Positions 23,835 to 32,332 of a stretch of DNA of 32,919 bases are shown piece after piece; the first letter of the stretch is position 1, and each line of letters opens with the position of its first letter. Origin of the DNA: Alloprevotella sp. (GTDB taxonomy: Bacteria > Bacteroidota > Bacteroidia > Bacteroidales > Bacteroidaceae); contig JABZGM010000001.1 in assembly GCA_015259235.1 (NCBI GenBank), positions 1-32,919 on the forward strand. The letters are read 5' to 3'. The notes under the pieces were generated by a model. The model did no database searches. It was not told the DNA's origin and worked only from the letters and a program-made list of their open reading frames with translations. A program made the translations under genes and the position numbers.

Positions 23835-25390
23835 TGGAATACTTCATTGCGTTCGCGCGGATTGGGAGCGAGTCCGCGTTCTTGCGCTTGAATGGGGATT
23901 TGCAACATCTTGCGAGGATCTTCCTTCTCAAGAGGGTGATAATAACTACTCTTGTCGCTGCGTTTGAGCGCGAGATGGAAGCGGCGAATATCCAACCATC
24001 GCAAGCCTTCTTGGAAAAACTCTTGGCGACGCAATCCAAGAATTGTGCGCACCATAGCCAGTTGTTTGAGCGTAAGTCCATAACTTGGACGAATCTCATT
24101 GTAATGTTTCCTACTTGTGTTGGTGAAAACTGCGCGTTCTACGGAGGGCATAAATCCAAACTTCCCTTGCCAATAGTCCATCATGTCGTCAATCGCAGCA
24201 GAATAACGCTGCATCATCGCCAAAGCCTCCATGCGATTGAGCAACACCTCGTCAGTGGTGAGCAACACATTGGTGACATAGATGCCGCGCGGTTTGCTAC
24301 CGGTACTTTCCACACTGGAGAGTTCGTCGAATTTGGCTTGATACACCCCATCCTTCACGGGAGAGGGTGAGGAAGAAAAGAGATAAGTGCTCACCATGTC
24401 CATGCGTGCATAGTCGCCCCCTCCTTCGATACCAGCACGCGCAAAGACTTCGTTCATCGTGGTGTAGGTGGCTCCGTAGCGGTCGGTGGGTTGTTGGCGT
24501 GCATATCTCGACTCAGTGGTGGTGAGCAACAGGTTAGCAGGCTCGTCTGTGGCTGAATAACTGCGATAAAGTCCTGGATGATTGAACTCCAGTGTCTCTG
24601 CATATCGTTGCCAACTGCGAAGATGGCTCTTGGCATCACCACCTAACACGTAATCTGCGTAGGCAATGACTTGTGCCCAGTCCCCTTTGTGGAGATAGAA
24701 TCGCGAAGCAAAAGCATAAGCCGCTCGCTTGGTGAAATGAAATTTTGGATGTTTGTAGTAATGATCGTCGACAAGTGTGATGCCGCGCTGGAGATCCTTC
24801 TCAATCTTTTGGTACACCTCTGCCACTGTACCGCGTTGATAGTCCACGATGGCGTGCTTCTCTGGACGCTCCACATAAGGAATGCCAGGAGCATCGGAAT
24901 TTTCACGATAGGGTTCTGCCCAGATATTGACCAACATGAAGTGGAGATAGGCGCGCAACAAGAAGGCTTCGCCATACAAGGCTTTTACGCGAGGAGTCTT
25001 GGGATAGTTTGCCAGCAACTCCAGTGCTTTGTTGGCTTGCGCTATACCTTTGTAGCACGATTTCCAGTAGTTGAGCGGAGTGTCAAGGTCGTCTTGCTGA
25101 TCATCTTCCCAAAAATACATGGCTTCATTGAGACGTGTGTGCACGCCATTGGTGCGCAGCCCCACATTGTCCGTACGGGCTTCGAGGAATGCAAAATAAC
25201 TGGCTTGAGGATAGGCAGCAGTGAGCAATTCTGCAATCTTTTCTTCGTTGTCAATGCGAACTTTGAGTTCACTATCTGGCTGTTCGCTCAAGAAGTCCCC
25301 GCAACTCACACCGGCAATGAGCCACAGCGCACAGAGCCAAAGAGAGCTTCGTCGGAAAACGTGGGAGAGTTTGGAAAAAATGTCGGACAT
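23831..25390 (-). CDS. SusD/RagB-family surface lipoprotein (paralog)
   Basis: 519-residue SusD-like protein. Lipobox AGVSC (Cys30) is followed by CGDFLSEQPDSEL, and the helical core motifs GEAFLLRAYLHFMLVNIWAEPY and FTKRAAYAFASRFYLHKGDWAQVIAYADYVLG match the plus-strand SusD at 5563-7146. The C-terminus has LQIPIQAQERGLAPNPRE, the usual family ending. The signal peptide is unusual: its n-region MSDIFSKLSHVFRR is 14 residues long, and the DNA for it belongs to a 21-bp repeat array (25354-25457). It is separated from SusC by 135 bp, more than the 32 bp in the other locus; that gap holds the repeats. Confidence 0.92.
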   Translation of the reverse strand: MSDIFSKLSHVFRRSSLWLCALWLIAGVSCGDFLSEQPDSELKVRIDNEEKIAELLTAAYPQASYFAFLEARTDNVGLRTNGVHTRLNEAMYFWEDDQQDDLDTPLNYWKSCYKGIAQANKALELLANYPKTPRVKALYGEAFLLRAYLHFMLVNIWAEPYRENSDAPGIPYVERPEKHAIVDYQRGTVAEVYQKIEKDLQRGITLVDDHYYKHPKFHFTKRAAYAFASRFYLHKGDWAQVIAYADYVLGGDAKSHLRSWQRYAETLEFNHPGLYRSYSATDEPANLLLTTTESRYARQQPTDRYGATYTTMNEVFARAGIEGGGDYARMDMVSTYLFSSSPSPVKDGVYQAKFDELSSVESTGSKPRGIYVTNVLLTTDEVLLNRMEALAMMQRYSAAIDDMMDYWQGKFGFMPSVERAVFTNTSRKHYNEIRPSYGLTLKQLAMVRTILGLRRQEFFQEGLRWLDIRRFHLALKRSDKSSYYHPLEKEDPRKMLQIPIQAQERGLAPNPRERNEVFQ

Positions 25391-25457
25391 TTTTGGAAAA
25401 ACGTTGGAGTTTTTTGGAAAAACGTGGGAGATTTTCTGAGAAATCTCGGAGATTTTG
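25354..25457. repeat. Array of five 21-bp repeats overlapping the SusD start
   Basis: Five degenerate units of the type GGAAAAACGTKGGAGATTTT on the plus strand, at strict 21-base register (ACG-equivalent positions 25359, 25380, 25401, 25422, 25443). The SusD-like gene starts (minus strand) at 25390 inside unit 2, so units 1 and 2 encode its residues 1-14. The repeat is the reverse orientation of the array at 11343-11427. Unit 2 has changed to a TGTCGGACAT form that supplies the start codon. Confidence 0.85.
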
Positions 25458-25525
25458 TGTAGCCCCTTCGGAACCCCTTAAAATTCGAGCCTAGGGGGAC
25501 TAGCTTCTCACGCAATAATCTGGCT

Positions 25526-28500
25526 TTAGAAACCTAGAGAGAGCGAGAGGGTCACTTGGCGCGGCGTGGGCAATGCCACACCACCAGAGCGATAATACTC
25601 AGGATCTTGACCGTGCAAACGAGGGTCGGCATAAATCAGCAAAGGATTGGTGACATTCAAACGTACGGTTGCTGAAGAGAAAGAGAGTTTCTTAGTCACG
25701 CTTTCTGAAAGACGATAAGCCAAAGCCACATTTTTCAGGCGAACGAAGGAACCGTCTGCCACCATCTCCTGCGAATAGTTGTAAGTGTTGTAAGCGCGCT
25801 CTATGTTTTCTCGTCCCACTTGTTCAATCAAGGCTTGCGAGGGAAGAACAGGCACATCAGTGCGCAGTTCATCACCAGGATTCAACCAACGATCACGATA
25901 GCGCGTGGAAAAGACGTTGAGATCGGCAAACGAAGGGTCGAAGGTGGGGTTCAAACGAATCTTATTGCCAGCCTGCATGGTGAAGAACACAGAGAGTTCC
26001 CACTGTTTCCACGAGAGAGTATTGGAAAGTCCACCAGTGATTTGCGGTTCGATGGGACCATGATAGCGCAGATAAGTCTTATTATATTGTGTGTCCGAGA
26101 AGTCTGCTCCTGCAATGTGGGAATATTCGCCCGAGTTGGTGGGATAACGTCCAAAATGGAACGTAGGCAATCCGTTGATGTCTAGTCCATCATAGTTGAA
26201 GGAGAAAAGCGAACCGCGAGGGAAGCCCACAATGTTGCCGCGTCCGCGTCCAGCCACCATGTCGAAAGCGGTGGGAGCATTGAGCAAACGAGTAACTTCT
26301 TGGTGCATGGCACTAAACGTGAGACTGGTGCTCCACTTGAAGTCGGAAGTTTTCACATTCACAGTGTGCAATCCTAGCTCCACACCCTGCGTGCGCATAT
26401 CGCCAAAATTGGCATATTTGTAGTATTGTCCGCCTACACCAGACGTAGCCACGAGGTCGATGAGATCATAACTGTTGCGCGCATAGAAATCGAGCGTGGC
26501 ACTGATGCGATTGTCCCAAAGACCGAGCTCAAGACCTGCGTTCCACTCCACCATCTTTTCCCAAGTGAGGTCGCGATTCTCCAAGTGGAGGATGTCGAGT
26601 TGGTTTTCTCTGTCTGCTAAATGCTGACGTGGGGTGAGCGCATTGCGATAAACAGCCGAAGCATTCACGGCGGCTTCGTTCATCTTTGCCGTGAGTCCGT
26701 AGCTCAAGCGCAGAGCAAGTTTCGAAATAGTGGGATAAGCGCGGAGGAATTCCTCACGATCCACATTCCATTTCGCACCGATATTCCAGGTAGGCAACCA
26801 AAGACTACCGTTGCGCTGTCCAGAAGTATTAGCACTCTCATAGTTGAGCACCCCATTCACCACATATTTTCCAGCAAAACCATAGGTGCCGTTGAGCGAA
26901 AAGGTGACACCGCGGTCAATTTGTTCGCGACGACCAAAATAGCTCTCGCCTTCGTCTGCCAGTTTTTGGAATATCAAGGGGGTGTGATACACTTGATTGC
27001 CACGATCATACTGGATGCCGTAGCCGCTGAAAGGCGTGGAAGTGCGCAGTGCATGACGCGCTTCGGCAAAAGCAAAGCCTTTCACGTCGTGCTGTCCGAA
27101 AGATTTTTCATAGTCCACAGCGATGCGCGCCAACCAACTGTGGAGTGCGGCTTCGTTTTGATTGAGCAAACCACCTTGAGGAACGCCCACTTGTGGCAAC
27201 AATTCGGGATGATCTTTATCGCGCACCAAATAGATGTTCTCACGCGCCACCTCAGGCGTTTCGTTGGCACGCATAGCTGCCATGAGATTGCTCTGAGCAT
27301 CCACGCGGTGTGAGGTGGAGGTGTGGGCTTGTCGCGCAGACACGAGAGCTTTCACCGACAAATCTTCGCGCAACTTGTAGTCGGCTTCCGCCTGCAATTT
27401 GAAGTCCACCACATCTATGTCCATCTTGTTGTTGGCATATTCGTGGAGGATGTTGAAGGGTGCCCAGTTGTTGCGATAGAACGACAGCGTTCCATCGGGA
27501 TTATAGGGCGAAAGGGTGCGGCTCGTGCCGAGAGCGTAAGAAAAAGGATTGATGTCAAAATCGCGTTCAAACACCCCTTGCGCATGGTTCTTGCGTTGGG
27601 GCAAAGTGCCTGGCGCTGACTGTCCACGCAAACTACCTTGTGCGGTGAGCGTTGCAGTGAATTTGGGCGAAATGTAGAAGGTGTTTTTGAGATGAGCGGT
27701 AAGACGGTTCACCTTTTCGGGGAGTGTCCATCCGCCATCGTGGTAGAAACCCACAGAAACATAGGTGGCAGTGTTTTTTCCTCCGCCAGAGAGAGAGATG
27801 CTGTGCTGTGTGGTGGGAGCTAAAGTGAAGAGTTGGCGGAACCAATCGGTGTTAGCCATTTCTCCACGTTGGAGAAAGGCGGCACGCGCTTCGGGGGTGT
27901 TGGGTTGCAAGAAGCTCCCTTTCGCCAAATCGTAGGTGCCTACGGCATCATACCATTGACCAAAGATGCCGCTTCTGCGACCATAGCGAGAAGAATTGGC
28001 GTCGAAATAGCCTTTCTCTTCCATCTCTTGATAGAGCGCCATGGTTTCTTGCGAATTGAGTAAGTCGTATTGTCCGTAATTCGGACGCAAGCGCACACTG
28101 TTCTCCGTGCTATAGTTCACTTTGAGCGGAGTTTCGCGCTGCCCTTGCTTTGTGGTCACGACAATAACGCCATTCAAAGCGCGCGCTCCATAGACAGAGG
28201 TGGCAGAAGCGTCTTTGAGCACCTGAATGTCTTGGATGTCGGCTGGATTGAGTCCGGCTATCGCTGAACCAATGAGGGTGACGGCATCGCCCGATGCCAA
28301 CTGATCGAGCGAGAGATGCACCAAATCTTCGTAGACGGCGCCATCGATGACCCACAAGGGCTGAACATTGCCCAAGATGGACGCACCACCGCGGATGTTG
28401 ATGCGAGGGGCTGCGCCAAATGTGCCACTGATGGTTTGAAGATTCAGACCTGCCACGCGACCTTCGAGCATTTTGCTCACATCTGCCACGCCTTCTAGAC

Positions 28501-28909
28501 GGATGTCTTGCATCTTCACGGCAGAAGCTGCGCCCGTGTAGATGCGATTGCGCACCTTCTGATAACCAGTCACCACCACTTCATCCAAACTTCTATTGTC
28601 GGCTTTGAGCACAATGTCGCGAGTTTGTTCGCCATTGAGCGTGATGCGCTGTGAGAGCATGCCCAAATGCGACACGAGCAACGTCACCCTTCCACCTGCT
28701 TTGCCCAAACGGATGTGGTAGCGTCCTTCTGCATCGGTGAGGGCGCGCAACTTCGTGCCCACCACTTGGACATGCGCACCTTGCAATGCCACACCATCGG
28801 CATCACGCACCATGCCCGAGAGGGTATGTTCCACTTGAGCCTGCGCAGAAAGGGCTGCGACGGACACAACAGTACTGAAAAGTAAGCGAGAAGAAAAGAC
28901 GTTTGACAT
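25526..28909 (-). CDS. SusC/RagA-family TonB-dependent outer-membrane receptor (paralog)
   Basis: 1127 residues from ATG 28909, chosen because the signal peptide MSNVFSSRLLFSTVVSVAALSAQAQ starts there; the frame is open 29 codons further up, but that part reads through a heptamer repeat. Domains: carboxypeptidase-regulatory-like (about 28-103), TonB-box-like DEVVVTGY (109-116), plug with ISGTFGAAPRINIRGGASI, LWVIDGAVYED and ATSVYGARALNGVIVVTTKQG, then the barrel. The C-terminus LLIYADPRLHGQDPEYYRSGGVALPTPRQVTLSLSLGF mirrors that of the receptor at 2219-5530. It is 132 bp downstream of the FecA-like receptor gene, so one operon may encode two different TonB-dependent receptors. Confidence 0.93.
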   Translation of the reverse strand: MSNVFSSRLLFSTVVSVAALSAQAQVEHTLSGMVRDADGVALQGAHVQVVGTKLRALTDAEGRYHIRLGKAGGRVTLLVSHLGMLSQRITLNGEQTRDIVLKADNRSLDEVVVTGYQKVRNRIYTGAASAVKMQDIRLEGVADVSKMLEGRVAGLNLQTISGTFGAAPRINIRGGASILGNVQPLWVIDGAVYEDLVHLSLDQLASGDAVTLIGSAIAGLNPADIQDIQVLKDASATSVYGARALNGVIVVTTKQGQRETPLKVNYSTENSVRLRPNYGQYDLLNSQETMALYQEMEEKGYFDANSSRYGRRSGIFGQWYDAVGTYDLAKGSFLQPNTPEARAAFLQRGEMANTDWFRQLFTLAPTTQHSISLSGGGKNTATYVSVGFYHDGGWTLPEKVNRLTAHLKNTFYISPKFTATLTAQGSLRGQSAPGTLPQRKNHAQGVFERDFDINPFSYALGTSRTLSPYNPDGTLSFYRNNWAPFNILHEYANNKMDIDVVDFKLQAEADYKLREDLSVKALVSARQAHTSTSHRVDAQSNLMAAMRANETPEVARENIYLVRDKDHPELLPQVGVPQGGLLNQNEAALHSWLARIAVDYEKSFGQHDVKGFAFAEARHALRTSTPFSGYGIQYDRGNQVYHTPLIFQKLADEGESYFGRREQIDRGVTFSLNGTYGFAGKYVVNGVLNYESANTSGQRNGSLWLPTWNIGAKWNVDREEFLRAYPTISKLALRLSYGLTAKMNEAAVNASAVYRNALTPRQHLADRENQLDILHLENRDLTWEKMVEWNAGLELGLWDNRISATLDFYARNSYDLIDLVATSGVGGQYYKYANFGDMRTQGVELGLHTVNVKTSDFKWSTSLTFSAMHQEVTRLLNAPTAFDMVAGRGRGNIVGFPRGSLFSFNYDGLDINGLPTFHFGRYPTNSGEYSHIAGADFSDTQYNKTYLRYHGPIEPQITGGLSNTLSWKQWELSVFFTMQAGNKIRLNPTFDPSFADLNVFSTRYRDRWLNPGDELRTDVPVLPSQALIEQVGRENIERAYNTYNYSQEMVADGSFVRLKNVALAYRLSESVTKKLSFSSATVRLNVTNPLLIYADPRLHGQDPEYYRSGGVALPTPRQVTLSLSLGF

Positions 28910-28914
28910 TAGTC

Positions 28915-28950
28915 GTTGAGAAGTGAGAAGTTGGAAGTGAAAAGTTGAGA
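28915..28950. repeat. Heptamer repeats (GAAGTGA/GAAGTTG) upstream of SusC
   Basis: On the plus strand GAAGTGA-GAAGTTG-GAAGTGA-AAAGTTG lies in 7-base register at about 28920-28947, ending some 10 bases from the SusC start codon (CAT at 28907-28909). The sequence GTTTGACATTAG across the start resembles GTTAGACATTAG at the starts of the 207-aa lipoprotein and DUF4856 genes. Confidence 0.75.
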
Positions 28951-29041
28951 GAGGGAGATAGGAACTAAGATGCGGAGGGCATGTCTTACGGGGCACAACC
29001 TCAAAGTATCACAAGATGTTTGCTCGAAGACCGACTGAGGA

Positions 29042-31342
29042 TTAAAGTCTTACATCAACACCGAAATACACACCTAAGGGGTGTCCTGCGCGGAGTCCTG
29101 AGGGATGACGCGAGGCAAGATAGCGTGCATTGAGGAGATTGATGCCATTAAGACTGAGCATCACGCTTTTGCTTATCCGGTATTTTGCAGAAGCATCTAC
29201 AATGTAGTGAGCAGGGATGCGCTCGCGCTGTGCTATTTTGCCTTGTCCGGGGATGGTGCGCATATCGCCGTTGTAACGAATGCCGAAGTTGAGTTCCCAA
29301 CTTGGAAGTTGCACCCCGAAATTGGCGTTGGCAGCGTGGCGGAAGATATAAGGTATCTCATCGCCGGCATGCACAAAGCCCCAAGCTCCGCTGGAAAACT
29401 CATTGTCCATGCGGGTATGGGTATAGGTGTAGGAGAGTTGGAGCGGGAATTGTGCTTTTCCCCAGCGAGGTTGTGCTTGCGCCATAAATTCCAAACCACC
29501 CACGGTGGCTTTACCCACGTTGAACTGTTCCAATGTTCCTTGTCCACCAGCTGCCAAGAGGTCGCTACCGAGCATGTGGTCGTAGCGGTTGTAGAATCCG
29601 ATGGCTTCTACCTTGCAGTGCTGCGTAGTCCAGCGCAGCCCACTCTCAAGGTTGGTGCTGTGTTCGGCTTCTTGCAGCCACACTGCTCCTGGAGGGGCAA
29701 AACCGCGGTGCGCTCCTCCGATGAGAGAGAGCGAGGGGAGGAGTTTGAGATTAAGACCAACGCCAGGCAACCACGCGTGCGCGCTGTTGGGTGTCTCTTG
29801 GCGCACCTTGCCGCTGCGACGAGGATCGACCTTTGTATAGTTCTTTTTCAACAAAGACACGGCTTCGTAGCGCGCACCTGCCGTGAGCGTCAAAGGTCCT
29901 CTCACCCATTTCAGCAACGAATAGCCCGACCAAGCGCGAGCTGTGGTGAGTGCATTCGACTGACTGCCGGGTAATCCGGCTAAGAAGAGCGACATGTGCT
30001 GATTGACCATGCTATAGCCATCGTCTTGTTGGAAGCGTGCTTCGTCATCTTCGTGGTAGCGGATGCCTATTTCTCCCGAAAGGACACCTTCCCACAAAGG
30101 CATTTTCCACTCTCCCTTGGTTTGAACACCACGCGAATGATACAAACGATGGTTGGCGCGTAGCATCATTGCTTCGCCATCATAAGACTTTGCACCTTGC
30201 ACCAGCGCAAAGGCTTCGCTCAACATCTCAGGCTCTGCCAGAACATCTCCGATGCTATGTTTCTGCCCCGACCACACTCCCGTGCGCACATCGTTGAGTT
30301 TATACCAATTTCTGAAAAAGCGGTTGTAATAAAGTTGCGTGGTGACCTTCCAACGATAGCCCCCATCGAGCACATAAGTGGCAGACCACTGCTGGTGTCG
30401 CGTGGTGAGGTCGTCGCGTTGTGCCGCTGGATAGCGCAAATAAGGGGAGCGCGCAAAGTCAGCCTCAGAGAGTCCGAGATAAGTTTCGTCTGAATGCTCC
30501 TGCGCATAACCAAATTTGAAGGTGAAACGATGGTTCACGCCCTCTTCGTTTGCTGTTTGCAAGAGGAATTTCGCATTAAGGTCGTGACGACGGAAGCCCA
30601 TTTCTTCGTGGCCTTGCGCGTGGCGAAAACCATTACTGCGATAGTGAAGATATTCCACCAGCCAACCGCCATATTTTCCGCCATTGCCCACAAGAGCGTA
30701 AGCCTTACCGGTGGCAAAGCTACCGAAAGAGGCATTGAGACGTGCGGTAAATTTCTTAGGGATGGGGGTAGACACTAAGTTGATGGCACCACCTGTGGTG
30801 AAAGGACCATACTGCACTTGGCTACTTCCCTTCAACACTTCGATGGCATACATGCGCGCCACGTTGGGGAAATAGTAAGCGGCAGGCGAAGCATAGGGAG
30901 CAGGCGCAATGGGGATGCCGTCTTCCATGAGCGAAATGCGCTCACTTCGCTCGGCTTTCGTACCACGCAAACTGATGTTGGGGCGCAAACCATAGCCGTC
31001 TTCTTCATAGACATTGACACCGGGCACACTTTTGAGTAAGCGGTTGATATCGGTGTAGCCCATGCGCTGAATTTCTTGCGGAGAAATATAGTAAGCCGAC
31101 CCCGTGCGATTGCGGGCTTCAAATTTACTACCCAGCATTTGTCCAGCACTCACCACTACTTCCGATATTTTCTGCTCTCTCGCACTGGTGAGCGTTGAGT
31201 CTGAAGTAGCAGTCGTTGCGATGCGCGTGGTGTCACTGGGCTGGTTTGGCACAGGCACAAACGCAGCATGAGCAGCACTCGTCAAAGGTAGCGCGCTGCC
31301 CATCCATAGCCAAAAGGAAAACTTATGAGAAAAGGGTGTCAT
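29042..31342 (-). CDS. FecA-like TonB-dependent receptor
   Basis: Classical (non-SusC) TonB-dependent outer-membrane receptor of 766 residues. Start at ATG 31342 because the signal peptide (MTPFSHKFSFWLWMGSALPLTSAAHA, about 1-26) begins there; an in-frame ATG 8 codons upstream is an alternative. TonB-box-like EVVVSA at 61-66, plug about 70-190 with GYGLRPNISLRG, RISLMEDGIPIAPAPY and EVLKGSSQVQYGPFTTGGAINLVS. These match E. coli FecA (GLRPNIGIRG, DGIPAAPAPYGQ, YGPNTIGGVINY) closely. There is no N-terminal signalling (STN) or carboxypeptidase-regulatory domain, so no direct anti-sigma signalling. FecA-type receptors usually carry ferric citrate or other ferric chelates; applied here this is inference. 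It heads the minus-strand locus behind a consensus promoter. Confidence 0.88.
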   Translation of the reverse strand: MTPFSHKFSFWLWMGSALPLTSAAHAAFVPVPNQPSDTTRIATTATSDSTLTSAREQKISEVVVSAGQMLGSKFEARNRTGSAYYISPQEIQRMGYTDINRLLKSVPGVNVYEEDGYGLRPNISLRGTKAERSERISLMEDGIPIAPAPYASPAAYYFPNVARMYAIEVLKGSSQVQYGPFTTGGAINLVSTPIPKKFTARLNASFGSFATGKAYALVGNGGKYGGWLVEYLHYRSNGFRHAQGHEEMGFRRHDLNAKFLLQTANEEGVNHRFTFKFGYAQEHSDETYLGLSEADFARSPYLRYPAAQRDDLTTRHQQWSATYVLDGGYRWKVTTQLYYNRFFRNWYKLNDVRTGVWSGQKHSIGDVLAEPEMLSEAFALVQGAKSYDGEAMMLRANHRLYHSRGVQTKGEWKMPLWEGVLSGEIGIRYHEDDEARFQQDDGYSMVNQHMSLFLAGLPGSQSNALTTARAWSGYSLLKWVRGPLTLTAGARYEAVSLLKKNYTKVDPRRSGKVRQETPNSAHAWLPGVGLNLKLLPSLSLIGGAHRGFAPPGAVWLQEAEHSTNLESGLRWTTQHCKVEAIGFYNRYDHMLGSDLLAAGGQGTLEQFNVGKATVGGLEFMAQAQPRWGKAQFPLQLSYTYTHTRMDNEFSSGAWGFVHAGDEIPYIFRHAANANFGVQLPSWELNFGIRYNGDMRTIPGQGKIAQRERIPAHYIVDASAKYRISKSVMLSLNGINLLNARYLASRHPSGLRAGHPLGVYFGVDVRL

Positions 31343-31468
31343 AGATGCGTGGCGGTTTATCCGCAATCAATGCGTACCAACCGTTCTTGCCATTGTTTTT
31401 TTTACGGAAATGCGGGGGAATGTTTTGCGTATGGATATATCGCAGAAGAACATTCTTATTATGCCATG

Positions 31469-31499
31469 CAAAAGTACGACTTTTTGCAGTTTTCCACAA
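31469..31499 (-). promoter_or_regulatory. Consensus Bacteroidetes promoter for the minus-strand import locus
   Basis: Read on the minus strand: ATTG (ending at 31496), 19 bases, then TACTTTTG (31476 down to 31469). Spacing and -7 box equal those of the ahpC promoter; the -33 box has one mismatch. The leader to the FecA-like ATG is about 120 nt. No Fur-type palindrome could be recognised around it. Confidence 0.75.
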
Positions 31500-31595
31500 T
31501 CACTATATCTAGGTATTTTGGTGAGTAACAATATCCTTTCAGTTGTTAATCTGTCATCTCTACTAGCCATTTCCCATGACTTTCACACTAAATCC

Positions 31596-31629
31596 AAAAA
31601 TCGCCCTACTATCTGCGGTAGTAGGGCGA
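31596..31629 (-). terminator. Terminator of the Omp28/lipoprotein unit
   Basis: The 11-bp perfect stem TCGCCCTACTA (31601-31611) with TAGTAGGGCGA (31619-31629) and 7-base loop is followed, on the minus strand, by TTTTT. It separates the small lipoprotein gene (ends 31672) from the FecA promoter, so these are distinct transcription units. Confidence 0.9.
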
Positions 31630-31671
31630 ATATGATTTCTCTGCTTACAGAGCATCGGGCGGAAAGCTCCT

Positions 31672-32235
31672 TTATTTTTTGGCGTAAGTATAGCGAAGGG
31701 TGTAGGTAGTAGGGGCTTTTTCACCAGCCGCTTGGAGTTGCAAGGTAGCACTCACCGTGGCATATTGCTTTGGCGCAAAGCCACACTCGAGCAAAAGGGA
31801 AGTTTTGGGACGCTCCGCGGTCAAAGTGCCCTGACGAGTCTCAGTAGCCTTGGTCATTGGTGCACATTCGGGAGCCACACCACACCAAGTGAAACGCGCA
31901 AAATCGGTGGTCGTCACCGTAGCAGTGTAGTTGAGCGGAAGTTTCGTGGCTTCGGCTTTGTGGTCTCCAGTAGCATTCAGCACAATGACAGGAGAAGGAG
32001 AAGAGAAATCAGGATGATCATCACCAGCTTTCACCTCTATTTCACCAGGTGCATAGTCAAAGACGCGCTCGGTCGCTGCAATGTCAATGGTACTGCCACT
32101 GGGATATACTTTGCCTTGATAGGAAAGAGCGAGTTGGGGTTGCGCCTTTTCGGGTTGAGGAACGGGCTTTTCTTCATTGTCACCACAAGCCACCAAGGCG
32201 AAAAGGCTCAAAAGAGCAATAAGGATTTTGTTCAT
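31672..32235 (-). CDS. Small lipoprotein, Ig-like, next to Omp28 homolog
   Basis: 187 residues, lipobox ALVAC (Cys17), then a Pro/Glu/Gln-rich spacer (GDNEEKPVPQPEKAQPQ). The rest alternates hydrophobic and polar residues as in a beta-sandwich and contains three cysteines (in TWCGVAPEC and LLLECGF), which could form a disulfide. I do not recognise a named family. The gene starts 97 bp after the Omp28-related gene and ends before a strong terminator, so the two probably form one unit. Function unknown. Confidence 0.75.
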   Translation of the reverse strand: MNKILIALLSLFALVACGDNEEKPVPQPEKAQPQLALSYQGKVYPSGSTIDIAATERVFDYAPGEIEVKAGDDHPDFSSPSPVIVLNATGDHKAEATKLPLNYTATVTTTDFARFTWCGVAPECAPMTKATETRQGTLTAERPKTSLLLECGFAPKQYATVSATLQLQAAGEKAPTTYTLRYTYAKK

Positions 32236-32332
32236 AAGATGAGAGTAGGCACAGCCTTTTTTTTGCGTAGCCTCAGACGATGTGTCACGGAACTACGAAG
32301 TTAAACATGATATATCTTTGAATGTAGCTAGG

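Noticed and set aside
28990..29015. Possible SusC promoter on the minus strand
   Set aside because: The candidate TACTTTG-like box has one base too few for TAnnTTTG, and no -33 box lies at the right distance; readthrough from the FecA-like gene is more likely.
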